Assembly (NCBI GenBank): GCA_003244125.1
Contig: QHBL01000110.1
Coordinates: 3,064 to 12,326 of the forward strand
Reading direction: 5' to 3'
DNA length: 9,263 nt
From: Chthoniobacterales bacterium
Lineage (GTDB): Bacteria > Verrucomicrobiota > Verrucomicrobiae > Chthoniobacterales > UBA10450
Made by a program: the position numbers and the translations under genes. Shown here in pieces: positions 1-6,063 of the stretch (position 1 is its first letter; each line of letters begins with the position of its first letter). A model generated the notes under the pieces. It ran no database searches. It was not told the origin of the DNA and saw only the letters and a list, made by a program, of their open reading frames with translations.

Positions 1-244
1 CGGCGCCGGCGCCGAGGCTGGCCCCGCTCGGGCTGTCACCGGTGGCTGGACTTAGCGTCGCCAGGCCAATGGCCATGCCGATGAGAGTGAGGACGAGTTG
101 AATCGCCAGTGCGATGACGGCGCCGGCAAAGATTGCGCCCCAGGAAACGCGCGCGAAAGGGCGATCGAAGTTTGTGTCCGCCGGAATGCTTGCGGTGTCT
201 CCAATTTGAGTGGGCTCACTTGGAATGCTGGCTGGTTTGATCAT
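1..244 (-). CDS. Small membrane protein, N-terminal part (runs off window)
   Basis: An open frame read leftward from an ATG at 244-242 runs to the window edge without a stop, giving 81 residues of an incomplete protein. The first 30 or so residues are polar and Pro/Ser/Thr-rich. Then RVSWGAIFAGAVIALAIQL begins at about residue 32 and leads into a membrane helix (about 36-63), followed by a Ser/Gly/Ala-rich loop. The 'R-V-S-W-G-A-I-x-A-G' opening is one I associate with uncharacterised membrane proteins often labelled 'PhnA-like' in bacterial annotations; that label carries no known function. The third codon positions are G/C-rich, like the genes to the right, which supports real coding. It is transcribed away from the efflux operon, so the two share the intergenic region 245-585. 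There is only a weak AGG upstream of the start. Confidence 0.7.
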   Translation of the reverse strand, partial: MIKPASIPSEPTQIGDTASIPADTNFDRPFARVSWGAIFAGAVIALAIQLVLTLIGMAIGLATLSPATGDSPSGASLGAGA

Positions 245-379
245 AAGATGTTGTTGCTTGCTACCTGATTTTCGTGCCCCCTTCGAACATTAGATGGGTT
301 TTACGGGAAAAACTTACCATGGTTTCCTTTGGCCGCATCGGATTTTGCCTCCCCCGCAGTCCTAGGGTGGTAGTTTTAT

Positions 380-395
380 GTCCCGGATTCGGGAC
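380..395. promoter_or_regulatory. Palindrome, candidate enhancer-binding site
   Basis: GTCCCG-GATT-CGGGAC is a perfect 6+6 inverted repeat with a 4-base centre. It lies about 100 bp upstream of the -24 element of the sigma-54 promoter at 494-510. That is within the usual range for upstream activator sites of sigma-54 enhancer-binding proteins, which bind as dimers to palindromes. The sequence and spacing are seen directly; the role is inferred. It could instead be an operator for an unrelated repressor or simply a hairpin. Confidence 0.4.
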
Positions 396-493
396 GGCGA
401 AATCCCATCGCTGGCGCGTTGCGTTCTTTTGTCTTCTTGGGCTCGCAATCGTAATGCGCTGCAAGTGAATGAATTAAAACTCTCTCCTGATAC

Positions 494-510
494 TTGGCAC
501 GGGCATTGCA
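494..510 (+). promoter_or_regulatory. Sigma-54 (RpoN) -24/-12 promoter
   Basis: The site reads TTGGCACGGGCATTGCA. It matches the RpoN consensus TGGCACG-N4-TTGC(A/T) at every fixed position, with the essential GG (496-497) and GC (508-509) at the required spacing. Transcription would start near 521, leaving a leader of about 65 nt before the ATG at 586. It points into the small membrane protein and the efflux operon. If functional, expression needs RpoN and an ATP-dependent enhancer-binding protein; a candidate site for one is the palindrome at 380-395. Neither regulator gene is in the window. Confidence 0.72.
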
Positions 511-585
511 ATAGGGTGCGGCAACTGAACAAAGTTTTTGAATCCGTTAGCGATTCGAGTTGCATCCCATTGGCAGAAGAAAAAA

Positions 586-879
586 ATGAAAACAACCCTG
601 AAAAATCTTAGTAGAGCAGGCGCGGCCGGGCAGAACGCCTTCCCGCTCATCGATTGCGAGTATCACAGCGCTACCTTCCCGAATTTCCGTGGCGGTTGCG
701 CGCAGCGCACGGTGCCGTCGTTCCGCAACATTAGCCGCGAATATTTTCGTAACGAAGCGCGCGGCGAATTTCGACTCGAGTCGATGGCGTTTGCCGCCAT
801 CGTCGTCACCGCCGCCATTCCGGTGCTGAATAACGTTCACGCGCTCGCCGATGTTTTGCGCGCGATCGGACATTTGTAA
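586..879 (+). CDS. Small hypothetical membrane protein (97 aa)
   Basis: I do not recognise this protein with confidence. ATG 586 follows a purine-rich run (AGAAGAAAAAA), and the frame runs 97 residues to TAA at 877-879. Reasons to think it is real: third codon positions are strongly G/C-biased in this frame, it starts about 65 nt after the predicted sigma-54 transcription start, and its stop is only 8 nt before the adaptor start. The first 60 residues are soluble and basic, with two Cys (24, 38). Residues 51-65 are charged (REYFRNEARGEFRLE), and 67-96 form one hydrophobic helix with Pro79 and a short tail, so it looks like a single-pass inner-membrane protein with a C-terminal anchor. An in-frame TTG at 538 would add 16 residues but lies close to the predicted transcription start and is less likely. 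A role as an accessory subunit of the exporter is inference from position only. Confidence 0.6.
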   Translation: MKTTLKNLSRAGAAGQNAFPLIDCEYHSATFPNFRGGCAQRTVPSFRNISREYFRNEARGEFRLESMAFAAIVVTAAIPVLNNVHALADVLRAIGHL

Positions 880-887
880 ATCCGCGC

Positions 888-2222
888 ATGGTGCGTCAGC
901 AAAAAAACGAAGCACGCGCGGACGAAACGATTGTGCGCCCGGCAGGATTTACCCCCGTAAGTTCGGGCATGGACATCGCGCGTCCGCACGCCGCAAAAAA
1001 GAAGCGCCGCCGTCGGATTCTCTTCGCCTCCGGCGGCGTTCTGGCGCTCATCGTCGTCACGGTGTTGCTTTCGCATCTGAAACCGGCGGTGCCGAGCGTC
1101 GATCGCTCGACGGTGTGGATTGATACGGTGAAACGCGGGCCGATGGTGCGCGAAGTGCGCGGGCTCGGCACGCTCGTGCCGGAGGACATTCAATGGATCG
1201 CCGCGAACACGGAAGGACGGGTGCAAAAAATCGTCATTCGCCCGGGCGCAAAAGTGAGGCCGGACTCGGTGATTTTGGAAATGTCGAGTCCGGAGCTGGA
1301 ACAAGCCGCGCACGATGCGGTCTCGAAAGCGAGCGCGGGGGAATCGGAATTGACGACGCTGCGCGCATCTTTGCAGCGCGATTTGCTTTCGCAGGAATCG
1401 AACGCCGCCCAGGTGCATTCCGAATACGAACAGGCGCGGATGGAGGCCGAGACGAACGAGCAGTTGAGAAAGAACGGGCTGGTGGCTGAGCTGCAATACA
1501 AGACTGCAAAAGTGAAAGCCGACGAGCTATCCAACCGCGACGCGATTGAAGGGAAACGCCTGACCTTTGCGCGCGATTCGATCGATCCGCAACTGGCCTC
1601 GAAGCAAGCCGAAGTCGATCAACTGAAGGCGGCCGCGCAATTGAAACTCGATCAGGTCGCGGCGCTGCACGTGAAGGCGGGGATGAACGGCGTGCTGCAA
1701 CAGTTGCCGGTCGATGTCGGACAAAGGGTCAAGGTGGGCGATAATCTGGCGCGTGTTGCTGACCCGACGAAACTGAAAGCGGAAATCAAAATCGCCGAGA
1801 CGCAGGCGAAAGACATCCAGATCGGCGAGAAAGCGACCATCGATACTCGCAACGGAGTCGCAACCGGCCACGTCACACGAGTCGATCCTGCGGTGGAGCA
1901 GGGGACAGTGAAAGTGGATGCGGCAATCGATGGCGAGCTGCCACGCGGCGCGCGACCGGACTTAACGGTGGATGGCACCATCGAACTCGAGCGTTTGAAC
2001 GATGTGATCTATGTCGGCCGTCCGGCATTCGGCCAGGAAAACAGCACTGTCGGAATTTTCAAACTCGTTGCCGGAAGCAGTGACGCCGTGCGCACACCGG
2101 TAAAACTCGGGCGCAGCTCGGTTAATTCGATCGAGATCCTGAGCGGATTAAAACCCGGCGACCAGGTGATCCTTTCGGACACGAGCGCGTGGGACTCGCA
2201 CGATCGGATTCGGCTCAATTAA
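888..2222 (+). CDS. Periplasmic adaptor (membrane-fusion protein), HlyD/MacA-type
   Basis: This is the adaptor of a tripartite efflux pump, linking an inner-membrane ABC transporter to an outer-membrane channel. It has 444 residues: a basic cytoplasmic stretch (KKKRRRR, 37-43), one membrane anchor (about 44-62), the first half of a lipoyl-like domain (about 105-135, 'ANTEGRVQKIVIRPGAKV'), an alpha-helical hairpin rich in Glu/Ala/Leu/Gln (about 137-256), the second lipoyl half (about 262-290, 'NGVLQQLPVDVGQRVKVGDNL'), a beta-barrel domain (about 295-370) and a membrane-proximal domain (about 373-444, ending near 'GLKPGDQVILS'). This is the standard domain order and length of the family. The start is uncertain: ATG 888 is close-coupled to the upstream stop, but the in-frame ATG at 969 (residue 28, MDIARP...) looks more like typical family N-termini. 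Neither has a clear Shine-Dalgarno. The downstream ATPases and permeases are its expected partners. No TolC-type gene is visible. Confidence 0.93.
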   Translation: MVRQQKNEARADETIVRPAGFTPVSSGMDIARPHAAKKKRRRRILFASGGVLALIVVTVLLSHLKPAVPSVDRSTVWIDTVKRGPMVREVRGLGTLVPEDIQWIAANTEGRVQKIVIRPGAKVRPDSVILEMSSPELEQAAHDAVSKASAGESELTTLRASLQRDLLSQESNAAQVHSEYEQARMEAETNEQLRKNGLVAELQYKTAKVKADELSNRDAIEGKRLTFARDSIDPQLASKQAEVDQLKAAAQLKLDQVAALHVKAGMNGVLQQLPVDVGQRVKVGDNLARVADPTKLKAEIKIAETQAKDIQIGEKATIDTRNGVATGHVTRVDPAVEQGTVKVDAAIDGELPRGARPDLTVDGTIELERLNDVIYVGRPAFGQENSTVGIFKLVAGSSDAVRTPVKLGRSSVNSIEILSGLKPGDQVILSDTSAWDSHDRIRLN

Positions 2223-2250
2223 ATGCTGATTTCTGAATTCTGAATGCTGA
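2222..2250 (+). repeat. Left arm of inverted repeat around four-helix gene
   Basis: This 29-base arm is complementary to 2613-2641 at 27 of 29 positions, with an unbroken run of 13 (AATGCTGATTTCT) and another of 11 (CTGAATGCTGA). One of the two mismatches (G2235 with T2628) would be a G-U pair in RNA; the other is T2239 with C2624. The arm overlaps the last base of the adaptor stop codon and ends just before the four-helix ATG. Internally it repeats the unit CTGAAT. In mRNA the stem would bring the adaptor stop, the four-helix start and the ATPase start close together. Confidence 0.85.
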
Positions 2251-2648
2251 ATGAAAGGCGATGAACTTAAAGGTCGAACGAAAGCTTTCGCGCTTCGCAT
2301 TATGAATTTGGTAGAAGCACTTCCGAAGACAATCAAAGGCCGCGCCGTCGCGAACCAGCTGGTCCGCAGCGGAACGAGCGTAGCCGCCAACTATCGCGCC
2401 GCCTGCCGGGCGCGCTCCCAGGCAGAGTTCATTTCGAAGATTGGCACCGTTGAGGAAGAAGCCGACGAAAGTGCATTGTGGCTTGAGCTAATAATTGAGG
2501 GAAAACTGATGCGCCCCGGGAAGGTTCGAGCGTTACTTAGTGAGGCTAACGAATTGGTCGCAATAATGGCGGCCTCTTATATCTCCGCGCGAAAATCTTC
2601 GCGCCGGAACAATCAGCATTCAGCATTTAGAAATCAGCATTCAACTTT

Positions 2649-2652
<4 letters not shown>
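2251..2652 (+). CDS. Four-helix-bundle protein, 23S rRNA intervening-sequence (S23/IVP) family
   Basis: The 133-residue protein matches the family found inside 23S rRNA intervening sequences and widely dispersed elsewhere (TIGR02436-type). Diagnostic stretches are 'FALRIMNLVEALPKT' (13-27), 'RSGTSVAANYRAA' (39-51), 'SQAEFISKIGTVEEEADES' (56-74) and 'WLEL' (77-80). Together they form alternating amphipathic helices. Its biochemical role is not established; relatives are small helical bundles thought to bind nucleic acid, including the Avd accessory protein of retroelements. It is out of place between an efflux adaptor and its ATPase. Its codons are less G/C-biased than those of its neighbours (for example ATA, TTA and AGT), which fits a separate origin. 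The last 13 or so residues (121 onward, NQHSAFRNQHSTL) come from the right inverted-repeat arm. The TGA (2650-2652) overlaps the next gene's ATG. There is no clear ribosome site before ATG 2251. Confidence 0.9.
2613..2641 (-). repeat. Right arm of inverted repeat around four-helix gene
   Basis: Reverse-complementary partner of 2222-2250 (27 of 29 positions). It also holds a direct repeat of its own, ATCAGCATTCA at about 2612-2622 and again at 2633-2643. It is translated as the tail of the four-helix protein and ends 7 nt before the start of the ATPase gene, so no Shine-Dalgarno is available there. Confidence 0.85.
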
Positions 2653-3353
<701 letters not shown>

Positions 3354-3359
3354 CCCCAT

Positions 3360-3473
3360 GTCATCCCGAGCGAAGTCGAGGGATCCCGCGGAAGTCGCCT
3401 TGAAGGCAGCGCCACGGGATCCTTCGACCCCGAAAGTGTTCGGGGCTCAGGTTGCCCGGTTTTCGAAAATGAC
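3360..3473 (+). repeat. Dispersed palindromic repeat, copy 1
   Basis: The unit is bounded by GTCAT (3360-3364) and ATGAC (3469-3473). It contains an inverted repeat GTCGAGGGATCCCG (3375-3388) / CGGGATCCTTCGAC (3415-3428) with one mismatch. A 27-bp segment (3363-3389) is identical to 9193-9219, and 3409-3428 matches 9238-9257 at all but one base, so this and the right-edge copy are the same family in the same orientation. I recall similar 'GTCATCC...GATCCTTCGAC...GATGAC' units scattered between genes in many bacterial genomes. It is non-coding and lies within the operon spacer. Confidence 0.85.
3428..3445 (+). repeat. Perfect hairpin within repeat copy 1
   Basis: CCCCGAA-AGTG-TTCGGGG is a perfect 7-bp stem with a 4-base loop, inside the right part of the dispersed repeat. 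There is no T-run after it (CTCAGGTTG follows), so it is not a classical intrinsic terminator, though it could slow polymerase or protect the upstream mRNA end. In the right-edge copy the repeat reads on as GACTCCGCT, without this hairpin as far as visible. Confidence 0.7.
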
Positions 3474-3499
3474 GAAGCCCGAATGAAGAAGTTCGAATC

Positions 3500-3545
3500 A
3501 ATGACGAAATCCGGAGCCCGAAAAGGGCGCGTCCGTTTCGTCATT
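3500..3545 (+). repeat. Second palindromic repeat in the operon spacer
   Basis: AATGACGAAA (3500-3509) and TTTCGTCATT (3536-3545) are perfect 10-bp inverted arms. Inside are further pairs CGGA/TCCG (3512-3515 with 3532-3535) and GCCC/GGGC (3516-3519 with 3525-3528) around a GAAAA loop, so the whole can fold as a long stem with a small bulge. CGTCATT recurs at 3546-3552 and 3572-3578, just before the permease gene. This is a different repeat family from the neighbouring element. It has no T-run and is non-coding. Confidence 0.75.
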
Positions 3546-3598
3546 CGTCATTTGATCGTTGTTTCGCCGTTCGTCATTGGGATTTCGTGATTGATCTT

Positions 3599-6058
3599 AT
3601 GTTAAACGACTTCCGTTTTGCGTTTCGTGTCCTGCTCAAGAACCCGGCTTTCACCTTGGTCGCCATCGCCACCATCGCTCTCGCCATTGGCGCGAACACC
3701 GCCGTCTTCAGCCTGGTTAACGCGCTTCTCATTCGTCCGCTGCCGTATCGAGCCCCGAGTGGGTTGGTTTTGCTTTGGGAAAAATTTTCCGGTCAGGGAC
3801 TCGACGTCATTCCTGTTTCCGCGCCGGAATATCTCGATTACGAAAAACAAACGCGGAGTTTCGCTGGTATCGCGGCATGCGATTACGTCGACCTCAATTT
3901 GACTGGCGGCGAAATGCTCGAGCGCATTCAAGGCGCGGTTGTTTCGCCGAGCTTGTTTCCGTTGCTCGGCGTCGAACCGGTTCGCGGCCGCGTCTTCACT
4001 CCGAGCGAGTATGGCGAAGGCAATGACGGTGTGGTCGTGATCAGCGAGCGCCTCTGGCAGCGCCGTTTCAATTCCGATGGGTCGCTCGTTGGCAAACAGA
4101 TTTCGCTCAATGGCCGCCTCTTCACCGTCATCGGCATCATGCCGTCCAAATTCGAGTTCCCGATTCCGCTCTTCAACATTCAGGGCGGCACATTTTCCGG
4201 TCGAGTTGATATCTGGAAGCCGATCGCCTTCACCAAAAACGAGCTCGAGTCGCGCGGCTCGCGCAGTTACGGCGTGATCGCGCGCTTGAAATCAGGCGTG
4301 ACCACCTCACAGGCGCAGGCCGAGCTAAACACGATCGTCGCCAATTGGATCCCGCGGTTCCCAGGTAATTACAGCCCGCAAACTCGTTTCGGCGCGACAC
4401 TCTATCCATTGCACGAACAAGTCATCGGCGGGATGCGGACCGCCTTGTGGATTTTGTCTGGCGCGGTCGGGCTCGTTCTCCTCATCGCTTGCGCGAACCT
4501 GACCACGATGCTACTCGCGCGCGCCGGCGGTCGTGAGCGCGAATTCGCCATTCGTGTCGCACTCGGTGCCGGCCGAATGCAATTGCTGCGGCAGATACTT
4601 TCGGAAAGCGTGTTGCTCGCGATTGTCGGCGGCGCGGCCGGCAGCCTGCTCGCGGTCTGGGGGCTGGAGCTGCTTCGCACAATTGGCGCAAAAACTGTCC
4701 CTCGCATCGCGGAAGCGAATCTTGATACGCGCGTTCTTCTCGTCACGCTCATCGTCACAGTCTCTACCGGAATTCTCTTCGGCCTTATTCCCGCTTTGGC
4801 GAGCAGCAATCCAGAGCTGACTGAAGCGCTCAAGGAAGGCGGCCGCGGATCGACCACGGGCCTGCGCCGCAATCGCATTCGCAATTCGCTCGTCGTCGCC
4901 GAAGTCGCGCTCGCACTGGTTCTTTTGATCAGTGCCGGATTGTTAATCAAGAGCTTCGTCCAATTGCAAAAGGTCGATCCCGGATTCAATCCGAAACACG
5001 TCCTTACGATGGAGCTCTCGCTGCCGCTCATAAAATATCCGCGCGGCAAACCGGTGAGCGATTTCTACGCCGAGGTGGAACGGCGCGTGGCGCGCATCCC
5101 CGGCGTCGAGCACGTGGCTCTTACCACGATCCTCCCGCTGAGCGGATCGAACAGCGACAGCTCCTTCCACATCGAAGGTCGCGATGAGAAACAGACCAAC
5201 GTTTTCCCGGACGAAGAGCTTCGTGTCATCACGCCCGATTACTTCCGCGTCCTCGAAACGCCGCTCCTGAAGGGACGCTTCTTCAATGGAGCCGATAACG
5301 CGGATGCGCCCAAAGTCGTCATCATTAATCAAGCCATGGCTAACAAGTATTGGCCAGGCGAAGACTCGTTAGGCAAACGGATCAACTTCAACGACGAAGA
5401 TCCGGCCAAGATCGATTGGTTTACGGTCGTCGGCGTGGTTGGCGATATTCGCCATCGCGGTCTCGATGCGGAGGCGAAACCGGAATATTATCTCGTGCAT
5501 CAGCAGCGTCCCTATCGCGGGATGATACTCGCCGCGCGTAGCCGGAAAGATCCGCGTGCTCTCGTTTCGTCCATCCGCCGCGAACTGCAATCCTTCGATC
5601 CCGAACAGCCGCTGGCCAACATCAAAACGCTCGAGCAAATCGCCGGCGACTCGGTCGCGCCCCGGCGGCTGTCAGTCGTTCTCCTCGGCGTGTTCGCCGC
5701 GGTCGCGCTCATCCTCGCTTCGGTCGGAATCTACGGCGTAATGTCGTTTCTCGTCGTGCAGCGCACGCATGAGCTTGGCGTTCGCATGGCGCTCGGCGCG
5801 CAACGGCGCGATGTTCTGCGCCTCATCGTCGGCCATGGGATGAAGTTGATCGCCATCGGCACAGCCATTGGGTTGATTTTGGCCATCTCCTCCGTGCGCG
5901 CTCTCGGCGCCATGCTCTACAACGTTGGCGCATTCGATCTCAGCACGTTCATCGGCGTCACCTTTGCACTGGGGCCCGTCGCCTTGCTCGCAAGCTACAT
6001 TCCAGCCGCGCGCGTTGTGCGCGCTGATCCAATGTCGGCACTCGCCCACAATGGCTGA
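3599..6058 (+). CDS. ADOP-family / MacB-type duplicated ABC permease (first of two)
   Basis: An inner-membrane permease of the FtsX/MacB superfamily, of the 'duplicated permease' (ADOP) type: two FtsX-like units fused in one chain of 819 residues, the usual length. From the sequence: an N-terminal helix (about 19-39) after '[20 protein letters not shown]'; a first periplasmic MacB-like domain (about 45-275); helices at about 281-302, 333-352 and 379-400; then a helix at about 430-452 opening the second half; a second periplasmic domain (about 460-685, with '[14 protein letters not shown]'); and final helices at about 691-715, 741-764 and 784-805, ending '[11 protein letters not shown]'. The coupling motif occurs in both halves ('[20 protein letters not shown]' and '[20 protein letters not shown]'). 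ATG 3599 is preferred over GTG 3587 because family N-termini begin close to 'LNDFRF'. MacB-type proteins move substrates by periplasmic shape change rather than a transmembrane channel. The cargo is unknown. Confidence 0.93.
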   Translation: MLNDFRFAFRVLLKNPAFTLVAIATIALAIGANTAVFSLVNALLIRPLPYRAPSGLVLLWEKFSGQGLDVIPVSAPEYLDYEKQTRSFAGIAACDYVDLNLTGGEMLERIQGAVVSPSLFPLLGVEPVRGRVFTPSEYGEGNDGVVVISERLWQRRFNSDGSLVGKQISLNGRLFTVIGIMPSKFEFPIPLFNIQGGTFSGRVDIWKPIAFTKNELESRGSRSYGVIARLKSGVTTSQAQAELNTIVANWIPRFPGNYSPQTRFGATLYPLHEQVIGGMRTALWILSGAVGLVLLIACANLTTMLLARAGGREREFAIRVALGAGRMQLLRQILSESVLLAIVGGAAGSLLAVWGLELLRTIGAKTVPRIAEANLDTRVLLVTLIVTVSTGILFGLIPALASSNPELTEALKEGGRGSTTGLRRNRIRNSLVVAEVALALVLLISAGLLIKSFVQLQKVDPGFNPKHVLTMELSLPLIKYPRGKPVSDFYAEVERRVARIPGVEHVALTTILPLSGSNSDSSFHIEGRDEKQTNVFPDEELRVITPDYFRVLETPLLKGRFFNGADNADAPKVVIINQAMANKYWPGEDSLGKRINFNDEDPAKIDWFTVVGVVGDIRHRGLDAEAKPEYYLVHQQRPYRGMILAARSRKDPRALVSSIRRELQSFDPEQPLANIKTLEQIAGDSVAPRRLSVVLLGVFAAVALILASVGIYGVMSFLVVQRTHELGVRMALGAQRRDVLRLIVGHGMKLIAIGTAIGLILAISSVRALGAMLYNVGAFDLSTFIGVTFALGPVALLASYIPAARVVRADPMSALAHNG

Positions 6059-6063
6059 CCATC

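Larger units (their letters stand above)
245..585. other. Divergent intergenic region with regulatory signals
   Basis: This 341-bp stretch separates the leftward membrane-protein gene from the rightward efflux operon. It is more A/T-rich than its flanks, and I find no convincing coding frame: the short frames in it have no codon bias or recognisable motif. It holds a sigma-54-type promoter (494-510) and a perfect palindrome (380-395), listed separately. An 8-bp palindrome ACCATGGT at about 315-322 and a 5+5 inverted repeat around 540-556 (GAATC/GATTC) are also present but are short enough to be chance. I could not place a confident sigma-70 promoter for the leftward gene. Confidence 0.6.
2222..2641 (+). 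mobile_element. Candidate IVS-like insertion carrying a four-helix-bundle gene
   Basis: The four-helix-bundle gene is framed by imperfect inverted repeats that start exactly at the adaptor's stop codon and end 7 nt before the ATPase ATG. 23S rRNA intervening sequences are known to carry a gene of this family and to have complementary ends that fold into a stem. The same design here, in a protein operon, suggests a mobile IVS-like unit. I see no transposase, no recombinase and no clear target-site duplication. Without it the adaptor stop and ATPase start would lie only about 7-10 nt apart, as expected for an undisturbed operon. The repeats are seen directly; the mobility is inferred. Confidence 0.45.

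Noticed and set aside
274..611. Short open frames in the divergent intergenic region
   Set aside because: They show no codon bias, no ribosome site and no recognisable motif, and they overlap the predicted sigma-54 promoter and palindrome.
837..1496. Long open frame on the minus strand (219 codons)
   Set aside because: It lies opposite the start of the well-supported adaptor gene. The product is an Arg/His-rich composition typical of antisense frames in G/C-rich genes, with no recognisable motif.
3428..3445. Hairpin as a rho-independent terminator after the first ATPase
   Set aside because: The stem is strong, but no T-run follows, and the permeases downstream appear to belong to the same operon.
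3360..3473. CRISPR array
   Set aside because: The repeated units are single palindromic elements with different repeat families side by side, not regularly spaced identical repeats with unique spacers.
3587..3598. GTG at 3587 as the start of the first permease
   Set aside because: It is possible but adds only four residues. ATG 3599 gives an N-terminus more like the paralogue and the family, and neither has a ribosome site to decide.
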